Positions 30,471 through 40,413 of a DNA stretch of 64,000 nucleotides are shown piece after piece. The stretch is from Orientallactaga sibirica (lineage: Eukaryota > Chordata > Mammalia > Rodentia > Dipodidae). Both the position numbers and the translations under genes were made by a program. Location of the stretch: contig JAEOAD010000982.1 of assembly GCA_036365145.1 (NCBI GenBank), positions 8,334,001 through 8,398,000 on the forward strand. The letters are read 5' to 3'. Within the stretch, counting starts at the first letter, position 1. Every line of letters begins with the position of its first letter. A model generated the notes under the pieces. It ran no database searches and was not told the DNA's origin. It was given only the letters and a program-made list of their open reading frames with translations.

Positions 30471-31534
30471 GGCATTTAGCAGTGAGGTCTTGGAGATCAG
30501 ATGGGTTGGAATGACCTATAATAATAATAAAACATTAGGATGATTAATCAAAGAAGAAAAGATATGACACATGTATTGTTAGGGTCAATCCGGGCTGACA
30601 GCTAGCAGTTTTCTATGATGTTGAAGCTTACAGATCTAGGGGAAGTTTCATAATGGCAGAAGAAGTTGGCCTGCCTTAGGGCCAAGCAAAAGAAAAGAAA
30701 AAAAAAAGATAACCAGGCACACAGAGTAAAATTATTGTAGCCAAGCCACAGTAAGCTTTAGGAACTCCTGTTAGGCACACTTTGTGTATCTTTACAATGG
30801 AATCTTGAACCCACCATTAACACCTTAAGATTATCCCCCAGTGACATTAAGTAGGAAGTGGGCTTAGTCTTGTTTTATCGACTGAGTTATCTGGACTTGA
30901 ATTATTAAGGGGATAGATAGAACATTTGGTGTAAATGTTTAGTTTGTTTTAAGGGTGGTAAGGAAGAGACAGCAATAAATTTGTCTATCTGTGAATCCCC
31001 ATTAACAATAAAGTCAGGTAGACCAGGGTGTGAGCGAATGTGCTCACAGTAAGTTTGGAGGTGGATGGCCCATTGTATGTAAAAGGACCTGTTTCTGGGC
31101 TGTCTTACTGAAAAAAGGCAGATTGCCTCCAGCCCTATGTTAATGGGAAGGCAGGGAAGGGTGAGACAATGGTGTGTAGGACATAGCCATACAGACTTGA
31201 AAAGTAGGGTTTTTTTTTTACCTCTAGCAGCACAATATGAATGCCCCCGGCTGTCCCTCTTAGTCATGGCCTTAGTTTTGAAAACTAACAAAATAGAATC
31301 ACGGTTCTATTTTATTATTTTTAGTTGTGGTATTCAGGCGGTTCGGGCCTGTTTTGAACACTTTATTTTTTTTTTAAAGTAAACGCTTTGGGCCCTGCAG
31401 GACATTTAGCTAAGAGCATCGAGGGGCGCTGAGAGGCAAGGGGCGGAGACAGGCGGCGACTCACCTCACCACGGACCTTCTGTTTGCTCCCAAGATACTT
31501 TTAACAGTTTTTTCTCAGGCATCCTGTCCATTGT

Positions 31535-32200
31535 TTTAATGTAAAGTAGTTAGCCCACCTTTTTTTTTTTTTTTTTTTTACCTTTTTTTTACCTTTTTTT
31601 TTTTTTTTTTTTTTTTGGGGTTTTGCAAGGTAGGGTCTCACTCTGGTCCAGGCTGACCTGGAATTCACTATGTAGTCTCAGGGTGGCCTCGAACTCTCGG
31701 TGATCCTCCTACCTCTGCCTCCCGAGTGCTGGGATTAAAGGCGTGTGCCACCATGCCCGGCTTTACCTTTTTTAAGATTGTTAATGTGGTTGACAATAGC
31801 AGCTCAGTAACCTGAAATTAGTCTTAGTGTCTTTATAATTTTAACTTGTTTGAGGTTTTTAAACTTAAAATCTTAGAATCTTAGTCCGTTATCTTTAAGT
31901 TTTATTTTTAATCTAGGGATGAAATAAATCATAGCCTTGAAAAGCAGGTTTTTTTCTCCAGTTAACTGTTTCTAAGAGTTTGTATTCCTAATAGTCTTTC
32001 CTCGGGCATTTTTTTTATTGTTTTCATGTAAAGTAGTTAGCCCACCTTTTTTCTATCTTTCTTAAGATTGTTAATGTGCTTGACAATAGCAGCTCAGTAA
32101 CCTGAAATCAGTCTTAGTGTCTTTATAATTTTAACTTGTTTGAGGTTTTTTAACTTAAAATCTTAAAATCTCAGTCCGAAATCTTTAGTCAAGCATATCA
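31535..32200. repeat. Tandem duplication of about 0.3 kb within ERV-B' region
   Basis: The segment ATGTAAAGTAGTTAGCCCACC, then AAGATTGTTAATGTGGTTGACAATAGCAGCTCAGTAACCTGAAAT, then TAATTTTAACTTGTTTGAGG occurs twice (from about 31540 and from about 32026). The first copy is interrupted by the B1. Confidence 0.85.
31560..31764 (-). repeat. B1 SINE with poly(T)/TACC repeats
   Basis: Antisense B1 preceded by interrupted T runs (T19, then ACC(T)8, then T22). Confidence 0.9.
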
Positions 32201-32584
32201 GTTCGCTGTAAACCTTGATTAAACTTTTTGGTTGGGCCTGGATAGCAAAATGTAGCCATTTCTTATGTTAGTAAAGTTTTTTGTATTTTTTCTTTTCAAG
32301 GCTAAAGAGGGGGAGGAATGGTTGTGAGCACATTTGCCTTAGGCAACAGTTACGGGCTGAAAAGAGCTGAAAAGACAGCTGCCTGGTGGCGGCTTGGGTG
32401 GCGGCCTTGGAAGGAACGAGATTTTAAAAATCAGTTTTAGTTTTTCCTTATAGCTTTTGTTAAGGGCAAAAATGAACTCCTTCATAGAGAAACCTTTAAG
32501 GCTGGCAATTAAGGCAAGGAGAATTGAATTCATATATGGGGCTAAAACAAAAGTTTTGTACCCAAAGCCATGGAGGTTTTTAAA

Positions 32585-32856
32585 AAAAATTTTTTTTTAA
32601 ATTATTTTTTATTTATTTTTGGAGAAAGACACAGAGAGAGACAGACAGAGAGGGAGAGGGAGACAGCTAGAGATGGGCGCGCCAGCAGTCTCTCAGCTGT
32701 TGTGAAATCCAGATGCGTGCGCCCCCTTGTGATCAAGTGCAGCATTGCACCCTTGCATCACTTTGCATCTGGTTAAATGTGGGACCTGGAGATTGGAACC
32801 GGGTTCTTAGGCTTAGCAGGCAGGTGCTTTAACCGCTAAGCCATCTCTCCAGCCCT
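32585..32856 (-). repeat. DIP SINE, long subtype, with target duplication
   Basis: Antisense; extra segment GTGATCAAGTGCAGCATTGC at 32729-32748. Flanks CATGGAGGTTTTT and CTGGAGGTTTTTT. The empty site is seen at 39241-39253. Confidence 0.95.
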
Positions 32857-33473
32857 GGAGGTTTTTTTGTTTTACTTTTAAGCCACATTGTAGGAGGAAT
32901 ATTTGTAAAATTAGGGCAACCGTAATACACATGAGTATAACACAATCATAAAGGCCCAAAATATAGCTAAACATGTTGTAGAATTGAGTTTAGATTTAAA
33001 TCTGTGACAGCCAGACGAGCCTGTGTCCTTAGGGGATGATGATACCAAACACAGTACAGCTGGGAGCAGATCTCCCCATCAGGTTTGTTTTGTCTTTTGG
33101 GATGGAGTCTCCTCTCATATGAGGGGGCAAAACGCTTTAAGTTTCCTCCAGGTCTGTCCACGTGTGTGTCCACTAGGAACGTATGACCCATTTAGAAATA
33201 CAGGTGCCGCAGATGCGGTTTGCCGGCAACCTGGAAATGAAAGGAACGAGAAAGGAACGAAAAGATGTTGAAGCAAGCACAGATTACAGAAGCAAAGGTT
33301 AGAATATTAGATATGAAGACTACCTCATAATTTATGAGGGTACACCCGTCCGCAGTCCGATTAGCCCCTCAGCGTAGTTTCGTATTTTTTCTTCATCACG
33401 TCAGGGGTCACCAGTCTGCCGGTTTCTTCCCCCGGCAGGTAGTTCCGTATCCTCACACGGGGCACCAATCTGT

Positions 33474-33910
33474 GGGTTTCCCTCCACCGGCAGGTAGAGC
33501 GGAAGACAGAGAGTCGGGCCAGCCGCTTCTCTCGAGGCTGAGCAGGAAGGCGGGTGTCGCAGCTCAAACCTTTCCCCAAAACACCGGGGAAAAAAACCAC
33601 ATTGAGCCGGGAGTCGTCAAGGGCAGAAAACTCGGTTTATTGTCATGGGAAGGTGTTTATATATTTTGAGAAAGAGGGTGCGAAAAAGGACGAGATAAAG
33701 GTAAAAGGGCCAATAGTATTTCACCACGTCATTAGTAGCTGGGCGGAGGCAGTTTCTTAGGTCTTGCTGAGTCACTCCAAGGACAGGTCGCTAAACTCTA
33801 GTCAGGCTCCACTAGGCCTCACAAGCGGGAGTAGGCCAAGGACAGGTCGCTAAACTCTAGCTGGGCTCAGAACCACTAGGCCTCACACTGGGGCCTCTTA
33901 GGGCCCAACA
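33474..33910 (-). repeat. ERV-B-type 5' LTR, damaged
   Basis: Matches the ERV-B LTRs from GGTTTCCCTCCACCGGCAGG to GGGCCCAACA. Compared with 40500-40600, a deletion of about 35 bases removes the LTR end and the primer binding site. Confidence 0.82.
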
Positions 33911-34487
33911 TACATAAAGCTGGATGCACAAGGTGGCACATGTGCCTGGAGTTTGTTTCAATGGCTAGAGGCCCTAGTTTGCCCATTTCCCCCCTCATCA
34001 AATAGATGAAACATTTTAAAAACAGTATCAACTAAAACCAGAGACCATTTACAGACTTAATCCCATAAGTATAGCCTTAAAACAGGGACCTATAAAAGAG
34101 TGCTCCAGTCTACATAATTTTCCTATTTTTGGGAGTCTGGAAAGGGTCCAATAAATAGAGATTAGTTCAGAACCTCCACTTGACTGAGGAGGTGGTGGTC
34201 TTCCCTCCATTCTGTGGTACCCACTTAGCACACACTTTTAACTTGGAGTCCCTCTGGGACTACTTATTACTCAGTCCTACACCAGAGGATGCTTTCTTTT
34301 GTATTCCCTTACACTCAGACAGCACATCTGGATAGTCTACCTGGAGGACAGGTCAAGTCACCTAGACAGTTTTACCCCAGGGCTTCAGAGGTAGTCTCAC
34401 CTGTTTGTCCTGACCTTAAGTAAAAACTTCATAAATTAAAACAATTCTTTTGTCCAGGATAAATCAGGAAGAAGCAAGATAAGCAAT
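33911..34487. other. DIP fragment and unassigned sequence between ERV-B copies
   Basis: 33911-34015 is the second half of a sense DIP (ATAAAGCTGGATGCACAAGG to CCCATTTCCCCCC). 34020-34487 has no recognised element. The DIP's head is not found at the other end of the retroviral sequence, so a deletion or rearrangement occurred here. Confidence 0.6.
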
Positions 34488-34928
34488 TGCCGGGGTTTTT
34501 TCCCTCCACCACTGGCAGGTAGAGCGGAAGAGAGAGAGAACCGGGCCAGCCGCTTCTCTTGAAGCTGAGCGGGAAGGCGGATGTCGGCGACTCAAACCCC
34601 TCCCCCCCCAAAACACCGGGGAGAAAAACCACATTGAGCTGGGAGAAACGTCTAGGGCGGGAATCTCTCCGTTTATTGTTGCGGGAGGTATTTATATATT
34701 TTGAGGAATGGGGTGGGAAGAGGGGATGAGAGAAAGGTATAAGGGCCAATAGTATTTCATCACATCAGCAGCAGCTGGGTGGAGGCAGTTTCAGCTTAGG
34801 TGCTGAGTCACTTCAAGGACAGGTCACGAAACTCTACTCAGGCTCTGGAAGCTCGACTAGGCCTCACCGGGAGTAGGCCAAGACTGGCTGGGCTAACCAC
34901 TATGCTTCACACTGGGCAGGGCCCAACA
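34488..34928 (-). repeat. ERV-B 3' LTR
   Basis: 441 bp, TG...CA on the minus strand (TGTTGGGCCCTGCC to CCCGGCA), with TATATAAAT and CAATAAAC signals near 34674-34700. Confidence 0.88.
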
Positions 34929-34948
34929 TCTCCCCCTTTTGTTTTTGT
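34929..34948 (-). promoter_or_regulatory. ERV-B polypurine tract
   Basis: Minus strand AAAACAAAAGGGGGAGA immediately before the LTR start TGTTGGG. Confidence 0.8.
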
Positions 34949-34972
34949 AAGAACGGTGGATGGCTATGGCCT

Positions 34973-35091
34973 CTGTCCTAGGTTGTCCCCCTCTGGGAAT
35001 CTTACCCGTCACTGAGCACCATGCCTCTAGCCCGTTGACCACTCCACACCCTGTCTTAGGTTGTCTCAGCCTGTCTGAGATCTTACCCATC
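34973..35091 (-). promoter_or_regulatory. CTE-like RNA export element (ERV-B)
   Basis: Minus strand: GATGGGTAAGA then CAACCTAAGACAG, then TGACGGGTAAGA then CAACCTAGGACAG. Same motif pairs, order and location as in ERV-A although the surrounding sequence differs, which argues for conserved function and not for simple shared descent of the whole region. Fits the NXF1-binding CTE of type D retroviruses. Confidence 0.75.
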
Positions 35092-35099
35092 GTTGGTTC

Positions 35100-35540
35100 G
35101 ATGGAGGGCGGGGGAGGGATGTTAGGTGGATAGCCAGTAAGTGGAAAAGCCATTGTCTTTGAGTCGCAAATCTGTGGTGCCTTGACCTGATGAAGTTTAA
35201 TTGCCTCAAGCTGTTGGTGAATGAATTGTGTAATCTTATTAATTACACAGGGCCCGAGAGCGAGGATAAGAAGAAGGAGGGGTTCAGGGGGAGGGAGAAG
35301 GTAGGGTAAAGAGCAAGAAGAATGAGGGGTCCAAGGGGAGGGAGAAGGTGGGATAAAAAGCCATGTAAGCTCGTCTACAGCAGGTTGTCTTAGAAGTCCC
35401 GACTCCTCTTCTGTAAATCTTTCTGGAGCTTTTCTGGCTTCATTCGGGTCTAGTAGCATCCACACCTTCAGTTGTTCCTGGGGAAGAAACAGAGGCATAG
35501 TTCTCAGGGGTGGGACACTCCCTGGAGAATTGATTATTAT
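35100..35540 (-). pseudogene. ERV-B env remnant (TM anchor and tail only)
   Basis: Within a minus-strand open frame at 34893-35624, a hydrophobic segment followed by LGPCVINKITQF and a charged, amphipathic tail (about 35180-35290) resembles the membrane anchor and cytoplasmic tail of gammaretrovirus-type TM. Such TM is also carried by type D betaretroviruses. Between the integrase end and this tail only about 80 codons remain, so SU and the fusion and ectodomain parts are deleted. The long open frame is an artefact of that deletion. No envelope protein can form. Confidence 0.6.
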
Positions 35541-35932
35541 CATCCTCTTGTTGGGGTAAATATTTTTAGTCTCTTGCCGGTACCCAAATAGGTCTTTTTT
35601 CCTTTTGAGGAAAGACACATCCAAATCCTCTCCCTGCTGTGAGGAGGGGGTCTGGTCCCTTCCAGGCCCCAGTTAATGGGTCCCTCCATTTGACCCAGAT
35701 GGAGCTGTAAGGTGACAGCTGAGGTCCAATGTTTTTGAAAAGGGGACAAGTGTCTATCTTCTTTAGAAAAATTTAAAATATTTAGGGTTAATAATGCCTT
35801 TTTTAGTTGGTCATGTGGGGGTAGGGATTCCCCCTTTTGTTTTTGTAATTGAGACTTGAGAGTTTGATGATATCTTTCCACGATGGCCTGGTCCCGCGGG
35901 TTATATGGGATGCCTGTGGAAAGTGAGATTTT
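35540..35932 (-). pseudogene. ERV-B integrase C-terminal part
   Basis: The frame at 35540-35881 begins [16 protein letters not shown] and [10 protein letters not shown], the end of the integrase core. The C-terminal domain follows after a frame change ([12 protein letters not shown] wording in another frame, about 35570-35690). It is separated from the upstream integrase frame by a stop or frameshift near 35930. Confidence 0.78.
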
Positions 35933-36820
35933 CTAGGTTTGGAGGAAATCTATAAAAGTCCTGCTTATGAAGCAGGGACCATTATTGGTTTTGATTTGAT
36001 CTGGCAATCCAAGGGTGGCAAAGCATTGAAGCATATGGCTAATAGCATGTTTACTTTTTTCCCCAGCATGTGCCGATGTCCAGCAAGCACGGGAGAAAGT
36101 TTCAACTGAGAGAAAAATATATTTAAGTTTTCCAAATGGAGAATAGTGAGTAACGTCAATCTGCCAAAGGTGATTAGGGCGTAGTCCTCGAGGATTGGCT
36201 CCTGTAGTTTGAAGAGGAGGTACCTTGAGGAAAGGCTGACAGGATTTGCAAGTTCGGACAATTTTTTTAAGGTCCTTGACTGGCACATGGGGATATTTAT
36301 GTTTAAGGCCCCTCCAATTTATATGAGTTAATAAGTGGAAGTGTGTAGCTTCTGAGACTGTATTACATTGAGGCTGAGAGGCCAGTTTGTCAGCCAAATC
36401 GTTTCCTTTAGAGAGGAATCCTGGTAAATTTTGATGGCCTCTGAGATGTTGAAGGAAAATGGGGTTAATTCTTTGTTTAAGTAGGGAGCGGGCTTGAATC
36501 ATCAATGGGGTTATAATATTGGAGTCCAGTCTAATATGGGCCTCAATTAGGTTGGGTAACAGGTTAACAACATAAAGGCTGTCAGAAAATAAGTTAAATG
36601 GCTCCTGAATAGTGTCCAAAGCTAAAACGACAGCAAATAGTTCTTTGAATTGTGCTGATCCTGTGACCTCATGGGAGATTGACTTTATGGTCATAGGCTT
36701 TTCTCCCCTCCTTAGGGGAGGGTAAACAACTAGGGAAGCTCCCAAGCGCCCCCCATCAGTGAATACGGTAAGAAAATCAGGGTTGGGTTTAGATAAAAAA
36801 AAGTCTGGGGGGGTCTCCAT
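35933..36820 (-). pseudogene. ERV-B RNase H and integrase, open 295-codon frame
   Basis: Longest retroviral open frame in the window. Residues about 15-145 are RNase H: FTDGG (first Asp), the E/D positions (FKELFAVV, LFSDSLYVV) and GNDLADKLA. Residues about 160-200 are the zinc-binding HHCC domain (HFHLLTH, then CKSC). Residues about 220-295 are the integrase core, with DVTH holding the first catalytic Asp. The second catalytic Asp, normally in a TDNGP-type motif, is replaced by Asn (KTNNGP, codon about 35984-35986), which should abolish integration. The reading frame is preserved, but upstream RT is truncated, so it has no normal route to translation. Confidence 0.85.
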
Positions 36821-36829
36821 TTTAACCTA

Positions 36830-37098
36830 GAGAAGGAGCTTATCCATTTATAAGGACCATAGTGACAATCAATTATACCCAGAAACCCCTAGAGGGCCAT
36901 AGCAACTCTGTTGTTATTTCTCTGAAGCCAAGTGAAGTCTGTTACCTTAAAGGGGGTGACAATGACATGAGATTCTGTGCCAAACAATTGGACAGAGGTG
37001 TTCCTGCCCTTGATAATGCAGTCTGTAATCTGGTTAGTTATAGAGTAAACTCTGGGGACTCCACCAAGGGAGAGGTGAATCCATTGGATGGATTCTCC
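36830..37098 (-). pseudogene. ERV-B RT-RNase H linker, interrupted
   Basis: Retroviral reading continues from the RT thumb piece to RNase H but contains at least two in-frame stops (about 37095 and about 36888). It would be the connection domain of reverse transcriptase. Confidence 0.65.
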
Positions 37099-37497
37099 TT
37101 ACTGGGCTAACAGCGCAGTGCATAATGTTTTCCCAGAGAAAATACAGAGGGAGATAGGTAAGTTAGGATCAAACCTCTTTAGGACAGCAGCAGCAATAGC
37201 CCGTTGTACCTTATGTAGAATTTGTTTATGACGAGGGGGCAAGGTTATTTGAGAGGAGAGAGTAAGATCCTTTAAGAGGTCAAATAAAGGGGACAGTTTC
37301 ATAGTAGTTATGGGTATCCAGGGCCTCATCCAATTAATTTCCCCCAGCACCTTTTGGAGTTGAGGCAAAGTATAGAATTTTTGAATATGGAGTTGGGGTT
37401 TGACAGGAGAGACAGTATCAAGGAATAACCTGGAGCCCAAAATCTTGAAAGGAGGGGCAGTTTGAATCTTTTTTTGGAGACACCTGTAAAATGGCAA
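37099..37497 (-). pseudogene. ERV-B reverse transcriptase thumb/connection
   Basis: 132 codons with the class II thumb wording LGSRLF, LPQLQKVLGEINWMRPWIP and LSPLFDLLKD. The fingers-palm part with the catalytic aspartates is absent: the frame starts at a junction near 37497, beyond which non-retroviral sequence shared with 30471 onward begins. Confidence 0.85.
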
Positions 37498-37604
37498 GGC
37501 ATTTAGAAGTGAGGTCTTGGAGATCAGATGGGTTGGAATGACCTAAAAATAATAATAAAATATTAGGATGATTAATTAAGGAAGAAAAGATATGAGACCT
37601 GTAT

Positions 37605-37958
37605 TGTTAGGGTTAATCTAGGGTTGACAGTAGTTTTTTATGATGTTGAAGCTTATAGATCTAGGGGATGTTCCATACTGGCAGACATTGGCCTGTCTTT
37701 ATAGAGTTAAGAAAGAGAGAAGAAAAAAATTAATTAGTCATATAGTACATAGAGCAAAATTATTGTAGTTAAGCCATAGTAAGCTTTAAGAACTCCTGTT
37801 AGGCACACTTTGTATATCTTTACAATGGAATCTTAAACAATTATTACACCTTAAAATTGGCCCCCAGTGACATTGTCTTTAGTAAGGCAATTGTAGACGT
37901 AAACTATAAATTAATAAAATACTGAATATATTGGGGGACATATATTTAAATTACCACA
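37605..37958 (-). repeat. MaLR LTR inside ERV-B region, antisense to plus
   Basis: Minus strand TGTGGTAATTTAAATATATG to TAACCCTAACA, with internal MaLR sequence (AATCTATTAAAAGCCAGGGAC) at 37959-38230. The same LTR, shortened, sits at 30575-30860, so it was present before these two regions were duplicated. Confidence 0.78.
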
Positions 37959-38236
37959 TTTTGTCCCTGGCTTTTAATAGATTTATAATAATAGTAACAA
38001 CAATAATAAAATTAAACAAGTTAAGTGGTATAAGGCATAGTAAGGAGAGACTAGAATAATTTAAATTTAACCACCATTAGCTGTTATTAAACTTTTGTAG
38101 TAACCAGAGACTGATAGTCTTTAGGTTTTTTAATTTTGTCCCTCCAGTTGGGCAGAGTTGTCAGGGAAAACTTTAATCTCAGGCTAACATTGTATTACCG
38201 ATTGAGTTAGTTGGGCTTAGTATGAATTGAGTTAGG

Positions 38237-38362
38237 CGGGCAGAGAGAGAATGGGCATGCCAGGCCTCCAGCCACTGTTTACATGGGTACTGGAGAATTG
38301 AGTCTCGAATCAGGGTCCTTAGGCTCTACGGCAAGTGTTTAACAATTAAGCCATCTCTTTAT
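38237..38362 (-). repeat. DIP SINE, internally deleted
   Basis: Antisense; jumps from AGCCACTG to TTTACATGGGTACTGG, losing about 50 bases; inserted in the MaLR internal sequence, and absent from the 30.9-kb counterpart. Confidence 0.85.
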
Positions 38363-38688
38363 CTTTATGTTAATGGGAAGGCAGGGAAGGGTGGGACAAT
38401 GGTGTGTAGGATATAGCCATATAGACTTGAAAAACAGGTTTTTTTAACCTCTAGCAGGGCAATACGAATGTCCCCAGCTGTTTTTTTTTTTTTTTAAAAG
38501 TAAATACTTTGGGCCCCGCGGGACACTTAGTTAAGAGCATAGAGGGAGCGTCTAGAGGCAAAGGGGCGGGGACGGCAGCAACTTGCCTCATGGCCTCATG
38601 GCCTCATGGCGGACCGACCGCCCACCCATTTTTAATTTAAAGCAAGTTAGGAGCCCACCCATCTGCCTCCTCACCGTTTGGTCGGCTT

Positions 38689-39005
38689 TTTTTTTTTTTG
38701 ACAAAAGTGACGCCTGGAGGTGCGGGCGAGGCGCAGCCAGTGAGGCTTGGGGCAGTGCTCGGGCCGGGCTGGAGCCGCTGCTTAGGACCGTCCCATTCGG
38801 CCCGCTCCCCGCAGGGATGTCGGCGGAGCCTGGCTGTTGTCCCTCCGCTTGAAGTGTGCAAGTTTTGTTTTGCGGACCAGTGACTTGTGTTCCACACCTG
38901 CGAGGAAAGTTAACCTTGGTTTGGGACGTTTGGGGAACTCGAGCTTGTATTTGATCACAGTTTACATCCACAGAAAGCTACATGGAGGAGCTGTCCTCCA
39001 TCAGG
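38689..39005 (-). pseudogene. GC-rich insertion, possible processed retrocopy of a host transcript
   Basis: About 305 bases of CpG-rich sequence are absent from the matching place in the sister region (around 32320). A T11 run borders the left end (38689-38699), which would be a poly(A) tail for a minus-strand transcript. On the minus strand one frame stays open for over 100 codons (38588-38971), but I recognise no protein. It could be the 5'-UTR-rich part of a host mRNA copied into the element; a plain insertion of host DNA is the alternative. Confidence 0.4.
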
Positions 39006-39494
39006 GGTTTGAGCACGTTTGTCTTAGGCAGCAGTTACAGTTAAAAGACAGCTTGGCCGGTGGTGGCTTGGGTGGCGGTCTTGGAAGAAAGGAGATTTTA
39101 AAAGTTAGTTTTAGCCTTTTTTTTACAGTTTTTAAGGGCAAAAATGAACTTTTCCCTGGAAAAGCCTTTAAGGTTGGCAATTAAGGCAAGGAGGACTGAA
39201 TTAATCCATCTGGCTAAAACAAAAGTTTTGTTCCAAGCACCATGGAGGTTTTTTTGTTTAATAGTAATATATATGAGTACAACATAAGCATAAAGTCCCA
39301 AAAAATAGGTAAGCATGTTGTAGAATTGAGTTTAGATTTAGATTTATGATGGCCAGTGAGCCTGTGTCTTTATGGGATGGCTCGATGAAATTAAACACAG
39401 TGTAGCTGGGAACAGATCTCCCCATTAGGTTTGTTTTGTCTTTTGGGACGGAGTTTTAATTTAAATGAGGAGGCAAAATGTTTAAAAGTTTTTT

Positions 39495-40262
39495 TTTAGA
39501 TCTGCCCACGTGGTGTGTCCACCATGAACTGGCGTTTAGAAATGGCGGCACCACAGAAGCGGTCTGTCGGAAACCTGGAAATGAGAGGAAAGAGAAAGGA
39601 ACAAGAGATGTTGAAGTTTGGGACGGAGTTTTTATTTAAATGAGGAGGCAAATCTTTAAAGTCTCCTCTAGGTCTACCCACGTGGTGTGTCCGCCATGAA
39701 CTGGCGTTTAGAAATGGCGGCACTGCAGAACCCGGAAATGAAAGCAAAGAGAAAGTGGTGAGTCTCCTCTAGGTCTGCCCACGTGGTGCGTCCGCCATGA
39801 ACTGGCGTTTAGAAATGGCAGCACCGTAGAACCCGGAAATGAAAGCAAAGAGGAAGTGGTGAGTCTCCTCTAGGTCTGCCCACGTGGTGTGTTCTCCATG
39901 AACTGGCGTTTAGAAATGGCGGCACTGCAGAACCCGGAAATGAAAGCAAAGAGAAAGTGGTGAGTTTCCTCTAGGTCTGCCCACGTGGTGCGTCCGCCAT
40001 GAACTGGCGTTTAGAAATGGCAGCACCGTAGAACCCGGAAATGAAAGCAAAGAGGAAGTGGTGAGTCTCCTCTAGGTCTGCCCATGTGGTGTGTTCTCCA
40101 TGAACTGGCGTTTAGAAATGGCGGCACTGCAGAACCCGGAAATGAAAGCAAAGAGAAAGTGGTGAGTTTCCTCTAGGTCTGCCCATGTGGTGCATCCGCC
40201 ATGAACGTACCCGTTTAGAAATGGCGGTGCCACAGAAGCAGTTTGTTGGCAAACCAGAAATG
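39495..40262 (-). repeat. ERV-B leader tandem array, 101-bp unit
   Basis: GAACTGGCGTTTAGAAATGG starts at 39526, 39698, 39799, 39900, 40001, 40102 and (altered) 40203. The last six are spaced exactly 101 bp. Units alternate between type A (GTCCGCC, AGCACCGTAG, GAGGAAG) and type B (GTTCTCC, GGCACTGCAG, GAGAAAG), giving a 202-bp higher-order repeat. The related copy at 33130-33240 has a single unit. Confidence 0.95.
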
Positions 40263-40413
40263 AAAAGAAAGAGAAGGGAAGTTGAAGCAAGCACAGATTA
40301 CAGAAGCAAAGGTTAGAATATTAAATATGAAGATTACCTGAAAAGAAAGAGAAGGGAAGTTGAAGAAAGCACAGATTACAGAAGCAAAGGTTAGAATATT
40401 AAATATGAAGATT
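40262..40413 (-). repeat. ERV-B leader 76-bp duplication
   Basis: GAAAAGAAAGAGAAGGGAAGTTGAAG...AATATGAAGATTACCT occurs twice in tandem (from 40262 and from 40338) with a single change (GAAGCAAGC/GAAGAAAGC). Single copy at 33240-33330. Confidence 0.93.

Larger units (their letters stand above)
30471..33910 (-). mobile_element. ERV-B-related 5' half (broken second copy)
   Basis: Collinear with 37500-41008 of ERV-B: shared start TTTAGCAGTGAGGTCTTGGAGATC, an antisense MaLR LTR piece (30585-30850), the TTTGGGCCCTGCAGGACA block (31389), the GGTGGCGGCTTGGGTGGCGG block (32384), the leader and the LTR (33474-33910). No gag or pol coding sequence is recognisable. A B1 (31560-31764) and a long-subtype DIP (32585-32856) are specific to this copy. 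Confidence 0.7.

Noticed and set aside
34893..35624. 243-codon minus-strand open frame
   Set aside because: It is an accidental run joining an out-of-frame integrase end, a short env tail and the CTE-like non-coding region; not a single protein.
38588..38971. 127-codon minus-strand frame in the GC-rich insertion
   Set aside because: GC-rich DNA gives long chance frames; no domain recognised, and overlapping frames are similarly open. Kept only as a possible retrocopy.
39495..40262. Regularly spaced repeats resembling a CRISPR array
   Set aside because: Whole 101-bp units are repeated without unique spacers, in a mammalian retroviral leader.
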